NCBI RefSeq assembly: GCF_000003815.2
Contig: NC_049979.1
Coordinates: 6,726,196 to 6,790,195 of the forward strand
Length of the DNA: 64,000 nt
From: Branchiostoma floridae
Taxonomy: Eukaryota > Chordata > Leptocardii > Amphioxiformes > Branchiostomatidae
Direction of reading: 5' to 3'
A program made the translations under genes and the position numbers. Shown piece by piece: positions 12,901-24,000 of this stretch (positions within the stretch are counted from its first letter, which is position 1; each line of letters starts with the position of its first letter). The notes under the pieces were generated by a model that was not told where the DNA came from, did not search any database, and saw only the letters and a list, made by a program, of their open reading frames with translations.

Positions 12901-15900
12901 TTTTTCTTTTTAAATATTGAAAATAATATATAAATATTCTACTTATTTATTTATATTGTATTTTTATATATCATTTTTTATTACTTTAGTATTCATTTCA
13001 TATATGCAAGGCCTTTGTCTTATGAACAGGACTTCATAGATTCCAAACCCGGCATTCGAATTTTTCTGTTCATGGTAATGGAAAATACCGTGCAGTGGCT
13101 CCTATGCGCGGTAAGATGATTCTCGCAAAACACTCGCCACTAAACTACTATTCATGATGTAAACAGAGGCTCTTGATGTTGTTTGCATGAAACTCCATCA
13201 AAAACAGCGATCCTTTCTTACAGTAGCAAATGCTCCATTGTTCAGTATCGACTACACTCACATACAATACACGTAACAACTTAGCTCAATCGGTCATGTC
13301 ATAGGTCATCGGATCCGAAAGTCCCTGGTTCGAATCCGAGAGTGAATTTTTTTTCTTTTTAAATATTGAAGATAATATATAAATATTCTATTTATTTATT
13401 TATTGATATTATATTTTTATATATCATTTTTTTATTATTTTAGTATTCATTTCATGTATGCAAGGCCTTTGTCTTATGAACAGGACTTCATAGATTCCAA
13501 ACCCGGCATTCGAATTTTTCTGTTCATGGTAATGGAAAATACCGTACAGCGGCTCCTATGCGCGGTAAGATGATTCTCGCAAAACACTCGCCACTAAACT
13601 ACTATTCATGATGTAAACAGAGGCTCTTGATGTTATTTGCATGAAACTCCATCAAAAACAGCGATCCTTTCTTACAGTAGCAAATGCTCCATTGTTCAGT
13701 ATCGACTTCATTCAGAAGTTTTCAGACAACACGGATGTAGAAAGTCACACCGCTCGACACAAAAGTATGGAAATTTTCATGAATATTAGCAAAATTATCT
13801 AGGAAAACAAGGAAGAAATGTTGTAAATGCGGAAACCAGTATAATAGAGATGAGGTAGCTGTTAATTGGTTTGGATATTTGTTTGACATTTGGTAGTCAA
13901 TTTAGATAGAATCTTGTCACAGTGCTGATGGTGCTTTTTCAAGTGTACATAAGTACCTGAGTATATTGATAGATTTTATAATGAACTTATTGTACATTTG
14001 AAATAAAGTTGTAAGCCAAGACCAGCTAATAAACAGTACTCCTTTCCAAAATAACAATTTTTCTTATAGACGCAACAGCCCTTGAGTGACTTTTTCTAAC
14101 AGATTTTACTTCAAGAAAAAGACAGTTCACACTCATAAACGTAGACGAAACGCCAGCTTTTTTTAAAAGCACTTGTTTTACCATAACTGCCTCTCAGCCT
14201 CCTCATTGTGTTCCCTGCTGACACTTCCTTCCTGCAGCTGTGTGAGTTAGACCTTTGAGTAGAAATTCTTATGATAGAAGTAGTAGTAGTAGTAGTACAT
14301 GTAGTAGTAGTAGTAGTAGTAGTAGTAGTCTTTTCTACCATAACTGCCTCTCAGCCTCCTCATTGTGTTCCTTGCTGACACTTCCTTCCTGCAGCTGTGT
14401 GCAGAGGTTTGGTGGCAGCCTGACCTCGGACAGCGCCATGAGTGTGAAGTTCAACGCCCTGGGGACCCAGGTGATGGGCCTGCGCCGCCGACTGCCCCCC
14501 GTCCTCTACAACCTGCACTCCGACACAGCGGCCTGCCAGTTCGACCACCCGGGGTACTACAACTCCTGCACCATGAAGAGCTGCTGCTTTGCCGGAGACC
14601 GGGATCAGGTAGGTACAGGTTAGGTGGAGGTTACATGGAGGGGTCGTGTTGTAGGGTGTTATAGGGTTCATACACCTGCCAGTTCGACCACCCGGGGTAC
14701 TACAACTCCTGCACCATGAAGAGCTGCTGCTTCGCTGGAGACAGGGATCAGGTGGGTACAGGTTACATGGAACGGTCGTGTTGTAAGGTTCATACTGAAA
14801 CAACTAGAGGGGAGAGTAGCACCAGAAAGAAACAATATCCTGACCCTGGGATTGGAACCCGTGCCAAACCCAGGCAGCCAGATCACAAACCCAATGCGCA
14901 AACCACAATGGCAAAAGATGTTGGTGTGGTCGGTTTGGCAGCGCTTGAACCCCGCTGTTACACTAGATCCCAGGCCGCCAGCTCACAAACCCAGCACGCA
15001 ACCGATTCGGCCAAAAGACTGACAGCTGTTTGGCATGGTCAAATTGGCGGTGCTTGAACTCCACTGTTACAATACACTTGGGAAGGAGGCTACATTTGGT
15101 TTGTCATTTGTTTGATACTTTGTGTATCAGAATGACCATAACTTTGAAAAGAAAAGAAAGGGTAGAGGATGGTATTATTACAATGTGGTGACAGGAATCA
15201 TGAGGCTGAAAATGGGCTAATTCAACATCCAGGGAAGGTCCAAGGATGTGACAGATTTTGCAAATGGTAGCTGTGACTTTGAAGACTTGTACATGCCTGT
15301 AATGGAAAGGGGAGGAGAGGGTGGATGGAATCTTTTGTATGCAACAGCAGAAGAAAGTGCTTAATTGGTTTTGTTCTGTTTCAGTATCTGCTGTCAGGGT
15401 CAGATGACTTTAACCTTTACCTGTGGCGCATACCAGAGGATACAGAACTAGGTAAGAGTGCCGTGCTTACAGCTATTGGCGCTGTTATAGTGGGTACAGA
15501 ACATATAACACAGGAACAAATCTGCTGTTAGCCGAGTCTCTGCCTGAGTGCTCTGCCTGTTGGTGATCTGAACAGCAAACTCTACGTAGTGCAAGATTAC
15601 CATGAAAAGTCAAAGTACAAGATATTACTTACAGGTAACAATATTTCAGGTAACATTCTTTTTGTTTAGGTGCCCTAAAATGCATTAAAGACCATCAGTT
15701 CAGTGGACTGTCTGCAATCCTGCCATTTGACTGCCTGAATGAACAGTTGTTAATGTTTTTATGTAGCAGTCTATAAAACTATCGACGTTATGAAGCAGAG
15801 ACTAAGAGACAGCAACGTAAAGAGCGACTCCTCCTCCCTCGCTCACTACCCACACTACCCTGCATTTAGTGTTTGAGACTTTTCGGTGCTGCCCTAGGCT

Positions 15901-16202
15901 TGAGTAGCCATATGAGACACTGTCATCCACTCGCAGTAACTGAGACTGGTCTGACATGAACTTTAACTAAGCACCTGTGTATTGTTGTCCACAGAACCTC
16001 GCGTAGTGACAGCTCACATGGTGCTGAAAGGGCACCGCTCCATCGTCAACCAGGTACGCTTCAACCCCGCCACTCACCTGGTGGTGTCCTCAGGCGTGGA
16101 GAAGGTCATCAAGGTACGTGTAGATGTAGATGGCTACTGTAGGAGCTCTGCTGTTATCTACAATACTTCAGCCCCTTGGGAGTGAAGTATTCTCTTGGCA
16201 TG

Positions 16203-16249
<47 letters not shown>

Positions 16250-19200
16250 TGTGTGTGTGGCATGGCATGTCTGTTTGTGTGTGTTTCCATATGTTCTTAT
16301 AGTGGGTGAAGTCTGCTATCTCTGATTACAAGTACTTTCACTTTGTCGTCTCTGTACCAAACTATCACAGTCTGAGAAAATTTAACTTTAACTTGTTCTC
16401 AAAACTAAATGTTCACAGTGAATGAATATCGTAACCAAGACGAATTATTTGTTATCAGTAATGATGCAGTATTTATAAGTTCAAGTTACATAAGTATATA
16501 AGTACATTGAAAAATCAGGATTAACAGTAATATTTTGCCCTGCCCCTCCCCAGGTGTGGAGTCCGTTTAAGCAGCCCGAGTCGGGAGGACAGATTGACCA
16601 GCAGGACAGCACGCCCCAGCGCAGCATGTACACCCACGAGGAGTACATCAGCCTGGTGCTGAACTCCGGCCAGGGCCTGTCCCACGACTACGGCCACCAG
16701 TCCGTGCAGGAGGACCCCCGCATGATCGCCTTCTTCGACTCGCTGGTGCAGCGCGAGATCGAGGGGTGGAGCAGCGAGTCGGAGGACAGCCTGGATCTGG
16801 ACGAGGGGATCTTCCGACCACTGCAGGTATACTAAAGTATATGTTGGCCATGCTTTTGTCCAAGTCTTAACTACACTCTAAATGTGTATTTGTCGCAGAC
16901 TGAACTCTATCTGCTGTTGTTTCAAACATAACATAACATAACACTGAATTCCCAAGGGAGACATGAAATGACTATTCAAGTTGATAGCCTGTGGTTTTGT
17001 AGGTTTTCTGTAAGGTTTGGAAATGCTCCTTGTTCTGTGATGTCTAATATTTTGCCACTTCTGGCTGTAGGAGCTGGCGGGGCTGGACAGCGACTCGGCA
17101 GGAAGAGCCACGGAACAGGCACAGGTCAGGGGCAAGATGACATTTATGATTCAGGGCTCGAATAAGTATAAGTGTAAAAGAAAAAATAGCAATGGTTCCT
17201 GAACAATTTTAGTATGATCCATACTCTTAAATTCAGAGTGCTGCAGGTAAAATTTGTCTGGTGCAGGTAATTTTTAATGCAGAAAACAGTATTTCATCCC
17301 TGCGATTTGTTCTTGGCAACGTGTATTAACTCAACACATGGCAGGGCTCGACAGTGACTCCACGGGAAGGGCCACGGAACGGGCACAGGTCAGGGGCAAG
17401 ATAGATTTACTATTTACCACATTGTTCTGGGCAACACACAGGTACTCTCTCACAGGTAAATCTTAAGATATTTGCGTCAGTTTTGCTTTTGCCTGCACTT
17501 GCAATGTGTTACTACTGTACAAAATAATTATTTTAACCGCAGACGTAAAACATCAAGAAAACCATCATTCCCCTTTTACAGTTGAACTAAGTCCACTTGA
17601 AAATAAATTGATTTACAGTACCGTAATTCATACCCGTACCAAGTGCAAAAAAATGGAAGTCATATTATTTGAATTACTTCACTATCTATGTCACGATGTA
17701 CGGGTGTTAGGGGTATTCTGAAACAACTCGTTTGATCAAGAAATACATGTCTCTATTCCTGTTGTAGGTGCTTGGCCCACGAAGTCCAGGAGACAGGCAG
17801 AGTGACACCAACTCCACAGACCGCCTGCTGTACGCATCCAGCAGGACCAGTGAGAACACCGAGGGAACACCCCTGCACCCCAAGTCGCGAGAGTTTCTGT
17901 CAACCGACAGCGACTCTGACAGTGATGAGCAAGCAGGCTCGACTGCGACGCAGCAAACCGCCAGGAACAACACCAGTCTACCCAGGAGACTACGGGTGCT
18001 GATGTGGGGGGATGGAGAAAGGGCAGAGGGGGCTGCATCTGGCAGCAGGAGAGGGAGCAGCCCTGCACCCGACAGGGGGGTGACTGTTCCCGCAGGGGGC
18101 AGGAGGCGGGAGCTTGGTGAGAGGAGGGGAGTGACGTCCGTGTCTGAAGGGAGAAGGAGGGTTAGATCTTCCACAGCCTCCAGCTCCGTGTCTGTTCGGC
18201 ATGAGCAGAGTGACAGCGACAGCGATGCGGACAGGAGAGCAGCAGCCATGAGGCAGAGGAACGCACGTAGGAGACTCAGCAGGACAAACGCAGCATCGCA
18301 GTCCCACAGCGCCCCAGCTGCAACAACCAGTCAGACGGCGGGAACTTCCTTGCAGTCCTCTGATGATGGCATTGCAAGCGCAACCGCCAACACGAAGGGT
18401 AAGGTCCAAACCACCTCAGCAGGGGAAAGCTTCGTGCCATATTCAGATTCAGACTCCTCCGAGGATGAACCCCTGAAGAAGCTGACGTGTACAGAGAAGG
18501 AAGTTGCCAGAACAAGGCCAGAAAGTCCTGGTCATGGCTCTGAAGCTGTGCCCTGTAACCAGGTAGAGCAGTCCATGGCACCAGAGGAACCAGTTTCTAA
18601 CACAGGTGAGGAGGAGGAAAGGGCACCCTCAGCAACACACCAGCAGGTTGCAGGGGCTGCTGCAGGGGATGCTGGTCCTGTTGCGGCACCTGCCAGAGAT
18701 GGTGGACAAGCTGGTGATGCAGGAGGCGAGCAGCAGAGGGAGGAGCACCGCAGGGTCAACGGGAAGACGATCGTCATCCGCCACGACCCGGAGGAGACGG
18801 GAGAGGCCATGCTGGAGCGGCTGCAGAACCTGGTGGAGCAGTACAACCAGGTGGTGGAGAGACACAACCAGTGGCGCAATGCCCTGCGCCAGGCACAGGC
18901 AGGGGACGCAACCACGCAGCAGGCAGGCGGCAGTGGGGAGGGGGGCGCGCCCGAGCACAGCGCCCAAGGGGACAGCAGCTCAGCAGAGGGAAGTGCAGGA
19001 AGTAGACAGGAGAGTCAGGACTTGAGCAGGAGCGCTGGCCAGTCGGTTGGTCTTGAGGCAGCTTTTCAGACGAGTGGTGATGAGAGTATAACACACAGTA
19101 GCCTGCCGTCTGCTGCAGAACCACAGATGAGTAGTGTAGGGATGATGCAGGGCTCACAAAGTGCTGCTGCAACAGTTTCATGTGCCCCTGGACAGAGTAA

Positions 19201-19804
19201 TAGGTCAGCATCAGGAAATGCTATTGGACAACACAGGGTAGTGGCGGAAGTCAGTAAGGACCTGAAGAATGGGGACCTAGCGAACGGCTCAACATTGGAG
19301 CGCGGTCAGCTAATGGACACTAACAGTGTGGGTAAGAGACAGTCAGCTGCGACTGACCATTCCTATGGCATGGACAGCTCAAGGAAAAGGTGTCACAAGG
19401 AACTAGTAGGGAGTAGCACAGAAACAACACAAAATGATGGACTTACAGCTGCCAAGAGAGGGAGAGTGTCCAGTGATAAGACAGAACCGGACAGATTACC
19501 AGTATTACACGGTCATGAACCAGACTTTCCGTGCACTGATAACGGCCTGGCTGTGCCAAGAGCTCCAGAACTGCCATTGTGTGCAGGGAAGGAGCCCCTA
19601 CCCTCCAGTAGCTCCAATGGTACAATTTCCCACTCCGACAGTGGCACAGCAGCAACAAACTGTGCTCCCACAAACTCAGCTACTGGCTTAGACAGAACTG
19701 AGACTGAATGGCACAATTTTAGGAGATTCAAAAACAGATTGGAAAGAGCAAGAAATCGTGACCAGGGGCATCTGGGGGACAGTGACAGTGATGATGATCT
19801 ATAG
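3942..19804 (+). CDS. DCAF5: DCAF5, WD40 substrate receptor of CRL4 ubiquitin ligases
   Basis: Exons: 3942-4143, [exon missing], 11125-11161, 11489-11628, 12011-12140, 14395-14608, 15385-15451, 15995-16113, 16554-16826, 17071-17124 and 17768-19804. DCAF5 is a WD40 protein that docks substrates on CUL4-DDB1. Family landmarks are GHYGCVNAIEFSN, HEDAVYGLSV, DDGRVLIWDIRE, LLATANSKEG, SCTMKSCCFAGDRDQ, LSGSDDFNLYLWRIP, GHRSIVNQVRFNP, THEEYISLVLNSG and QEDPRMIAFFDSL. Two blades carry the WDxR motif (WDIR) typical of DDB1-binding DCAFs. The last exon encodes about 678 residues that are acidic, Ser-rich and disordered, ending in DSDSDDDL. The exon for the first WD blade (about 48 residues in human, GDDRRVLLW region) was not found and probably lies in the N gap. 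Both flanking exons are phase 1, so the missing part must be a multiple of three. Confidence 0.93.
5405..5635. mobile_element. CCGCGAA-type inverted-repeat element, copy 1
   Basis: It carries 'ttcgcggtggtttta' near its left end, and 'cgcgaacttaaaaccaccgc' and 'ccgcgaacttaaa' later, giving nested inverted repeats. Related copies lie at 9068-9266, 9845-10052, 11222-11405 and 48195-48410. There is no coding capacity. The likely class is a non-autonomous DNA transposon. Confidence 0.7.
7260..8010. repeat. Duplicated intronic segment flanking a repeat element
   Basis: The stretch around 7318-7465 ('tgctgtctgatatacaatgg' and 'gcagccactgcaatcaaaaa') recurs at about 7858-8000. The phrase 'ctgcccagcagcacaatgt' also appears twice (about 7288 and 7480). 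Between the copies, 7515-7860 is a dispersed element rich in 'acctgca' words, with related copies at 9500-9840 and 17150-17290. Confidence 0.75.
9068..9266. mobile_element. CCGCGAA-type inverted-repeat element, copy 2
   Basis: Same family as 5405-5635. It has 'gcggtggttttaagttcgcg' and the complementary 'aaaccaccgcgaaagtttct' at its right end. Confidence 0.7.
9500..9840. mobile_element. Dispersed 'acctgca' element with nested 5S-SINE fragment
   Basis: It matches 7515-7860 in its outer parts ('catacctgcactggtg', 'ggtggcaacagtcaatgcag'). About 120 bases at 9597-9718 are the head of the 5S-type SINE seen at 2450-2590. This places one repeat inside another and gives their relative ages. Confidence 0.7.
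9845..10052. mobile_element. CCGCGAA-type inverted-repeat element, copy 3
   Basis: A diverged copy. It contains two direct 'cgccatagactgtggtctaa' units and ends with 'aaaccactgcgaacatttct'. Confidence 0.6.
10157..10256. other. Assembly gap (100 N)
   Basis: Exactly 100 N, the conventional placeholder for a gap of unknown length. It lies inside DCAF5 where at least one coding exon is missing. Confidence 0.98.
10316..10752. repeat. GGGTGGGTGTAGTG minisatellite
   Basis: A long, imperfect array of short units made from 'gggtgggtgtagtg' and variants such as 'gggtggatgtag', next to the N gap. It opens an artefactual Pro/Thr/His-rich frame on the minus strand. The array may explain why the assembly broke here. 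Confidence 0.95.
11222..11405. mobile_element. CCGCGAA-type inverted-repeat element, decayed copy
   Basis: A weak relative of the same family ('gtggttttaagttttc' and 'tttaatttcacggtg') in a DCAF5 intron, most CpGs lost. Confidence 0.45.
12826..13715 (+). mobile_element. Two tandem copies of a tRNA-headed SINE
   Basis: Both copies begin with a tRNA-like head containing an A-box ('tagctcagtcggt' or 'tagctcaatcggt') and a B-box ('ggttcgaaacc' or 'ggttcgaatcc'). A shared body of about 370 bases follows ('gcaaggcctttgtcttatga', 'atgcgcggtaagatgattct'). The period is about 454 bases. The D and acceptor stems do not pair, so these are SINE heads and not functional tRNAs. They lie in a DCAF5 intron. 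Confidence 0.8.
14180..14246 (+). repeat. Duplicate of the DCAF5 exon 14395-14608 acceptor
   Basis: About 66 bases ending in 'cttcctgcagctgtgtg' repeat the polypyrimidine tract, acceptor and first exon bases found at 14337-14402. The exon body does not follow this copy. A (tag)n run at 14278-14330 lies between the two. Confidence 0.9.
14278..14336. repeat. (TAG)n trinucleotide repeat
   Basis: About 14 imperfect TAG units. A similar run at 12461-12486 follows the same flanking words ('agacctttgagtagaa' type), so the pair belongs to one dispersed element. Confidence 0.9.
14678..14795 (+). repeat. Partial duplicate of DCAF5 exon 14395-14608, donor end
   Basis: It repeats the last ~75 bases of the exon, the donor site and about 40 bases of intron. 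The coding part differs from the original at three positions (TTT/TTC, GCC/GCT, CGG/AGG), all synonymous. No acceptor precedes it. It is either a recent duplication or a second haplotype assembled in tandem. Confidence 0.88.
16203..16262. repeat. (TG)n microsatellite
   Basis: A dinucleotide run with a few interruptions in a DCAF5 intron, about 90 bases after the exon ending at 16113. Confidence 0.95.
17150..17290. mobile_element. Dispersed 'acctgca' element, copy 3 (reverse)
   Basis: It matches 7590-7860 in reverse complement ('tggttcctgaacaatttta', 'aaaatttgtctggtgcagg'). It separates DCAF5 exon 17071-17124 from its decayed duplicate. Confidence 0.75.
17345..17388 (+). pseudogene. Decayed duplicate of DCAF5 exon 17071-17124
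   Basis: The sequence reads GLDSDSTGRATERAQ in the original frame, against GLDSDSAGRATEQAQ in the real exon, and keeps the same 'cacaggtcaggggcaag' donor context. The original acceptor and first codons are gone. The only AG upstream would give a 44-base exon that breaks the frame, so it is probably not used. Confidence 0.8.
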
Positions 19805-21043
19805 GGGACTTTCTATCATTTAAATGATGGTAGTCAGATAAATCCATTTAACTCAGAGCTGTCTACAATGTGCTGCAATATAATGTTTATCAAGTGGATA
19901 TCAAGGAACAAATTATTTAAAGCAGTGTTTACATCCATACCTTTGAAGTAGCAATCCTGTCACTTTGCTGTACAGATTTTTTTTTCTAAATAGACACCTC
20001 CCTGCAGAGAACTTCAGAATAACCAGCAAGATGAGTTGCCCAAAGTACAGTTCACCTTATTATGAAAACCGCTGTTTGGAATTGTTGAAAAGATTCAGAA
20101 CAAATGAAAATGGCAGAAAATGTGTACATTTGTTTACATGTCAGTATCCTCCGTGCAGCCTAAGTAATAATGCTAACATAAGCTATACCAGAGATAGAGA
20201 CAGATGTTTCCTAAGAACTGACCAACCAGTGTCAAACAGTCTCTCCTCTGCCTCTAAGTGTCAGAGGCATATGCATGGTTTATGTTTCACCCTGCATTGT
20301 TAACCAATTCCTCAACAATACAAGATAACGGTCATGTCTGGCCTGGGGTATTTGTTATTCCATTGCTTACTAGCAGAACTACTAGTAGTTGGCAAGCTGG
20401 AAAATATTGATGTTCAGAAATGATAAATAGTGTATACAATCAATTCAGATGATTGCTTAGAGAAATGTGCCATTGTAGCGGTGAATTACAATGTATAGCT
20501 AATGCCCAATATAAGCATAGCTTACACAAGCTTGTCAGCGTCTGTAGTAGAATTCCTCGACTACCTGACTACAGGTAATGTCATTACCCAGTAATGAATT
20601 CTAATTGAGCCGCCACATCCCTGGAAAAAATAAAACCTGGTATGTTTGCAGAGTAACTGTGATTCTTTGCACCATCTATAACCAAGTTTTGTTGTGCACA
20701 TGTACGTTGGATGGAGCACAGCACGCTGCTAAATGATTGTACACTGTTGTAAATTGGCAGTGATCGTCGTTAAAAAGGCAGTTGTGTGGGGAGTGCTGTG
20801 CGCAAAAATGTGCATACGTGTACTTTCAAGGTAGTTGAATACGCCACCATCTCGTACTATTTCTTTCTTGTGCATTTGATTTTTTTTATTCCTACCAAAC
20901 GTTTTTCAGTGAATGCAAATCATGAAGCTAGTCTGGCTTGCAAAAGTAGCCTCTTAAGTCCTGACTGATTTTCCTGGACCAGAAACGTTGTTGTTTACAA
21001 TATTCTGACGTCCAGGTCAGGTACTGCAGCCCCCGCAACTTTA
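19805..21043 (+). other. DCAF5 3' UTR and convergent intergenic region
   Basis: No coding signal is visible. A candidate poly(A) signal AATAAA lies at 20629-20634. The region ends against the convergent 3' end of the first nAChR gene (stop at 21044-21046). Confidence 0.5.
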
Positions 21044-24000
21044 CTACAGAAGAAACACGAGGCTGATGACGATGGAGGCAACAGCAGTCGCCCACATGGC
21101 AGCTCTGTCCACGACGAGCGCCGCCATCTTCCACTCGCTTTCTTCCTCCTCATCGTCCACCATTCTCTGCAGATGGGCCGAGATGTTCTCCACCTTTGAT
21201 GAAATTCGATGAAGCAGGGATCGGTTCGCGGCGTCAGTAAGGGCGATCTCCTGTAGAGTGTCACGACCGATGTCCTTCATCTCAGTGTCGCCGTTGTCGT
21301 GCAACAAGTGGGTACCTCTGCCGTCCCGAGGCGTCCCGGAGGATGGCCGCTCTTTAGCAATGTTAGACATGCAGAAGAAGGACGCCATGTAGTGGAGCAG
21401 CAGCAGGCGGATCCAGCGGGGTAGCGGCCGGGACGGGTGGCTCGGGTGGGACAACCGGAGAACCAGGATGGTGATGAGCAGGGAGATGGTGACCAGGACT
21501 ATGGTGGCGGTGAAGAACTTCCCTGTGGTGAAATAGGCACAAACACGGTGGAGGTTAACTTGTATCTCACAAACAATCGACATAGACTGCAAATTTGACA
21601 GAAGGGTATGTTACAGTTAGGAGTCTCTTACCAAGCATGGGTGTGGATGTGGAAGTGGCTGGGAGCTGTGTGGTCAGGAGTTGCTGAAACACCACCAGCG
21701 ACAGAAGGACCGTGATTGTAAAACCCAGTCTCTCTGGAAAAAAAAGCATAGTTCATTGCGTTTTCACAACTATAATTCTTACACACACCCCAGTGTTTGT
21801 GGTTATCAGAAGAACGTCTCCTTACCTCCGCTGTCAGGCGGGATGTAGAAGGCCGCCAGGTTCAGCACTAGCAGGTCCAAACACGGAACCACCATGTTGA
21901 TGATGTAGAACAGACGGCGGCGCGTGAGATGGACGTGCAGCTCGATACTGGGCCAGGGGTCATCCGGACAGCAGGAGTAGTACGTCTCCTGGACAGGAAA
22001 TATACTTTCTGTTGGCTGTTGTTATCCTCTTCATGTTATGTGAGTGTTGGCTACTCTTCAAGCAGAGGTTAGGCTCCGGCTGTTTTTTTGTAAGTTTTTT
22101 TAGTCGTTTATATCGGGCTTTCTATTTTGTATTGTATCTTGTAACATTGCCAAAACCTAACAATACAAAATAGAAAGCCCGATAAAAACGACTATAAAAA
22201 CGTTTAAAAAAACAGCCGGAGCCTAACCTCTGCTTGGAGGGTAACTGTTGGCACAGTGTTTACAGTGCCTGCAATTGATTTTTATAGGTTCAAATTTTGA
22301 CCTGGCAAATGTCGCCAGCAACAATCATCGTAGGACAGGTTCATCTTCTTGTGTGTAAACTGGGCCTAGTTATCATCAAACATGGTCTATCTATAATACA
22401 TCTGGTAAATCAGTTGCAGCCAGTAGGTACCCAACCTTTTAGTAATTTCGCTGATTTACGAGCTCGAGGCACGTCCTCACGTTCCGAAAGACGAATTCGT
22501 GATGATAACGTGTTGAGCCTATTGACGTAAGGGCCACACCAACATGTTTTCCCTGCATTCCCAGTTGACAAGTTCAGCACCAAGGCTAGGCTCATTTACC
22601 TTTTTCCATACTTCTGACCCTGCCACTTCAAACTGGTCGTTCGGCGTAAACGCAGTCATGTCCATGCTAGTTGACATGTTGAAGAGATCCATCTGAGCAC
22701 CGCCATAAAGCCAGGAGGAGAATTCCAACTTGCAGGTCTGTATAGGAGAGGGGGGTCAGGGCATTTTCTCAGACGTAGCTATCGAACATTCCCTCAATTT
22801 GGTTTTGTAACCGAACTTTCATCAGGCCATGTCAGACGCATTGTATTCAGCTACAGGCTGAACTTACTTATTGAATTCAAGAGTACTTGGGGAGTTAAGT
22901 ACAATATTGAATGCTTTCTGATGTACGCGAGACGAGTGGGTATTTTATCGTACAATGTGAAGTAGCATCCATAATTTATCTGCTAAAATTAACATCTATT
23001 GGAAAATAACACCTTCTTGTGGAGATTAGGGTTCCTTTAATTATAATACTGTTGATGACAAATGTGTTATCTATTGCTTGAACTGGCCTTCACCTGTTTA
23101 TCATAAGGGAATCCGCTGACATCTACTTCGCATGCGCTGCTGAACAGTCCGGGTTGGCGCCAAGCGACGCGTCCTTCACTGGTGACGGTGACGTCAGTGA
23201 CACGTGACAGATCACCTGACCCCCCTCCGATACTTCGGGAAAATAACAGATTGACATGATGGGCAGTACCTGATTTCATGGAAATTTAACAATACAAAAG
23301 ATTCTCAACCAACTGGATGCGCAAACTTTCAACGACTGTAGAACATATTTTCGACATTTACTCCTTTTCTGATGGAGAAATCACACATTTACTACTCTGT
23401 GGTTCTTTTCTTTGTAACTATTCCACAAATTGTATGATTATGTGCTCAACTCAGAATTTCATTGTACAAACGGGCCGTTTCTCACCATCATAAACCAAAT
23501 TCTTCAACCATCACTTCAAATTATGCTTTCTCAGTGTCCTACCTAAATCACTGAGGGAGGAGAATTAGGACTTGCGCTTCAACCGCTCAATACCATTTGT
23601 TCTTACTTTTGTTAATATTTATCTTTCTGTCTTTTTTGTCAATTATCCGCCCTTTTTATTTTGTTTTGATAGCGGCGCCAGTATAAGTTGTTTCAACTTG
23701 ACTTGGCCGCTATCTGTATTTTGCTTTAGTATGCTTGTTCAATAAAAAAAACTGGATAGGCGTATTAAAAGTCAGATGGTTGCCGCACTAACTTGTTGAT
23801 AAGGAAGAGGTCAGGGGTCCAGACTTCAGTAGAATGGAACGTCGCCGTCGTGATGCCGTCATACTGTGACGCGTTCCACTGAAGTAATTCATCCGTCCAG
23901 TACTGAAACGTTAGAATCATGCATCATCATATATATTGTGTTTGGAGGCTTGTTTTTGTATAACCTCCATCATCTTCAGCATCAAGATGGGTCAAGAAAA

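Noticed and set aside
18532-18915. Minus-strand and alternate-frame readings inside the last DCAF5 exon
   Set aside because: Shadows of a GC-rich coding exon; the +1 frame joins correctly to upstream exons and is biased as expected for an acidic disordered tail.
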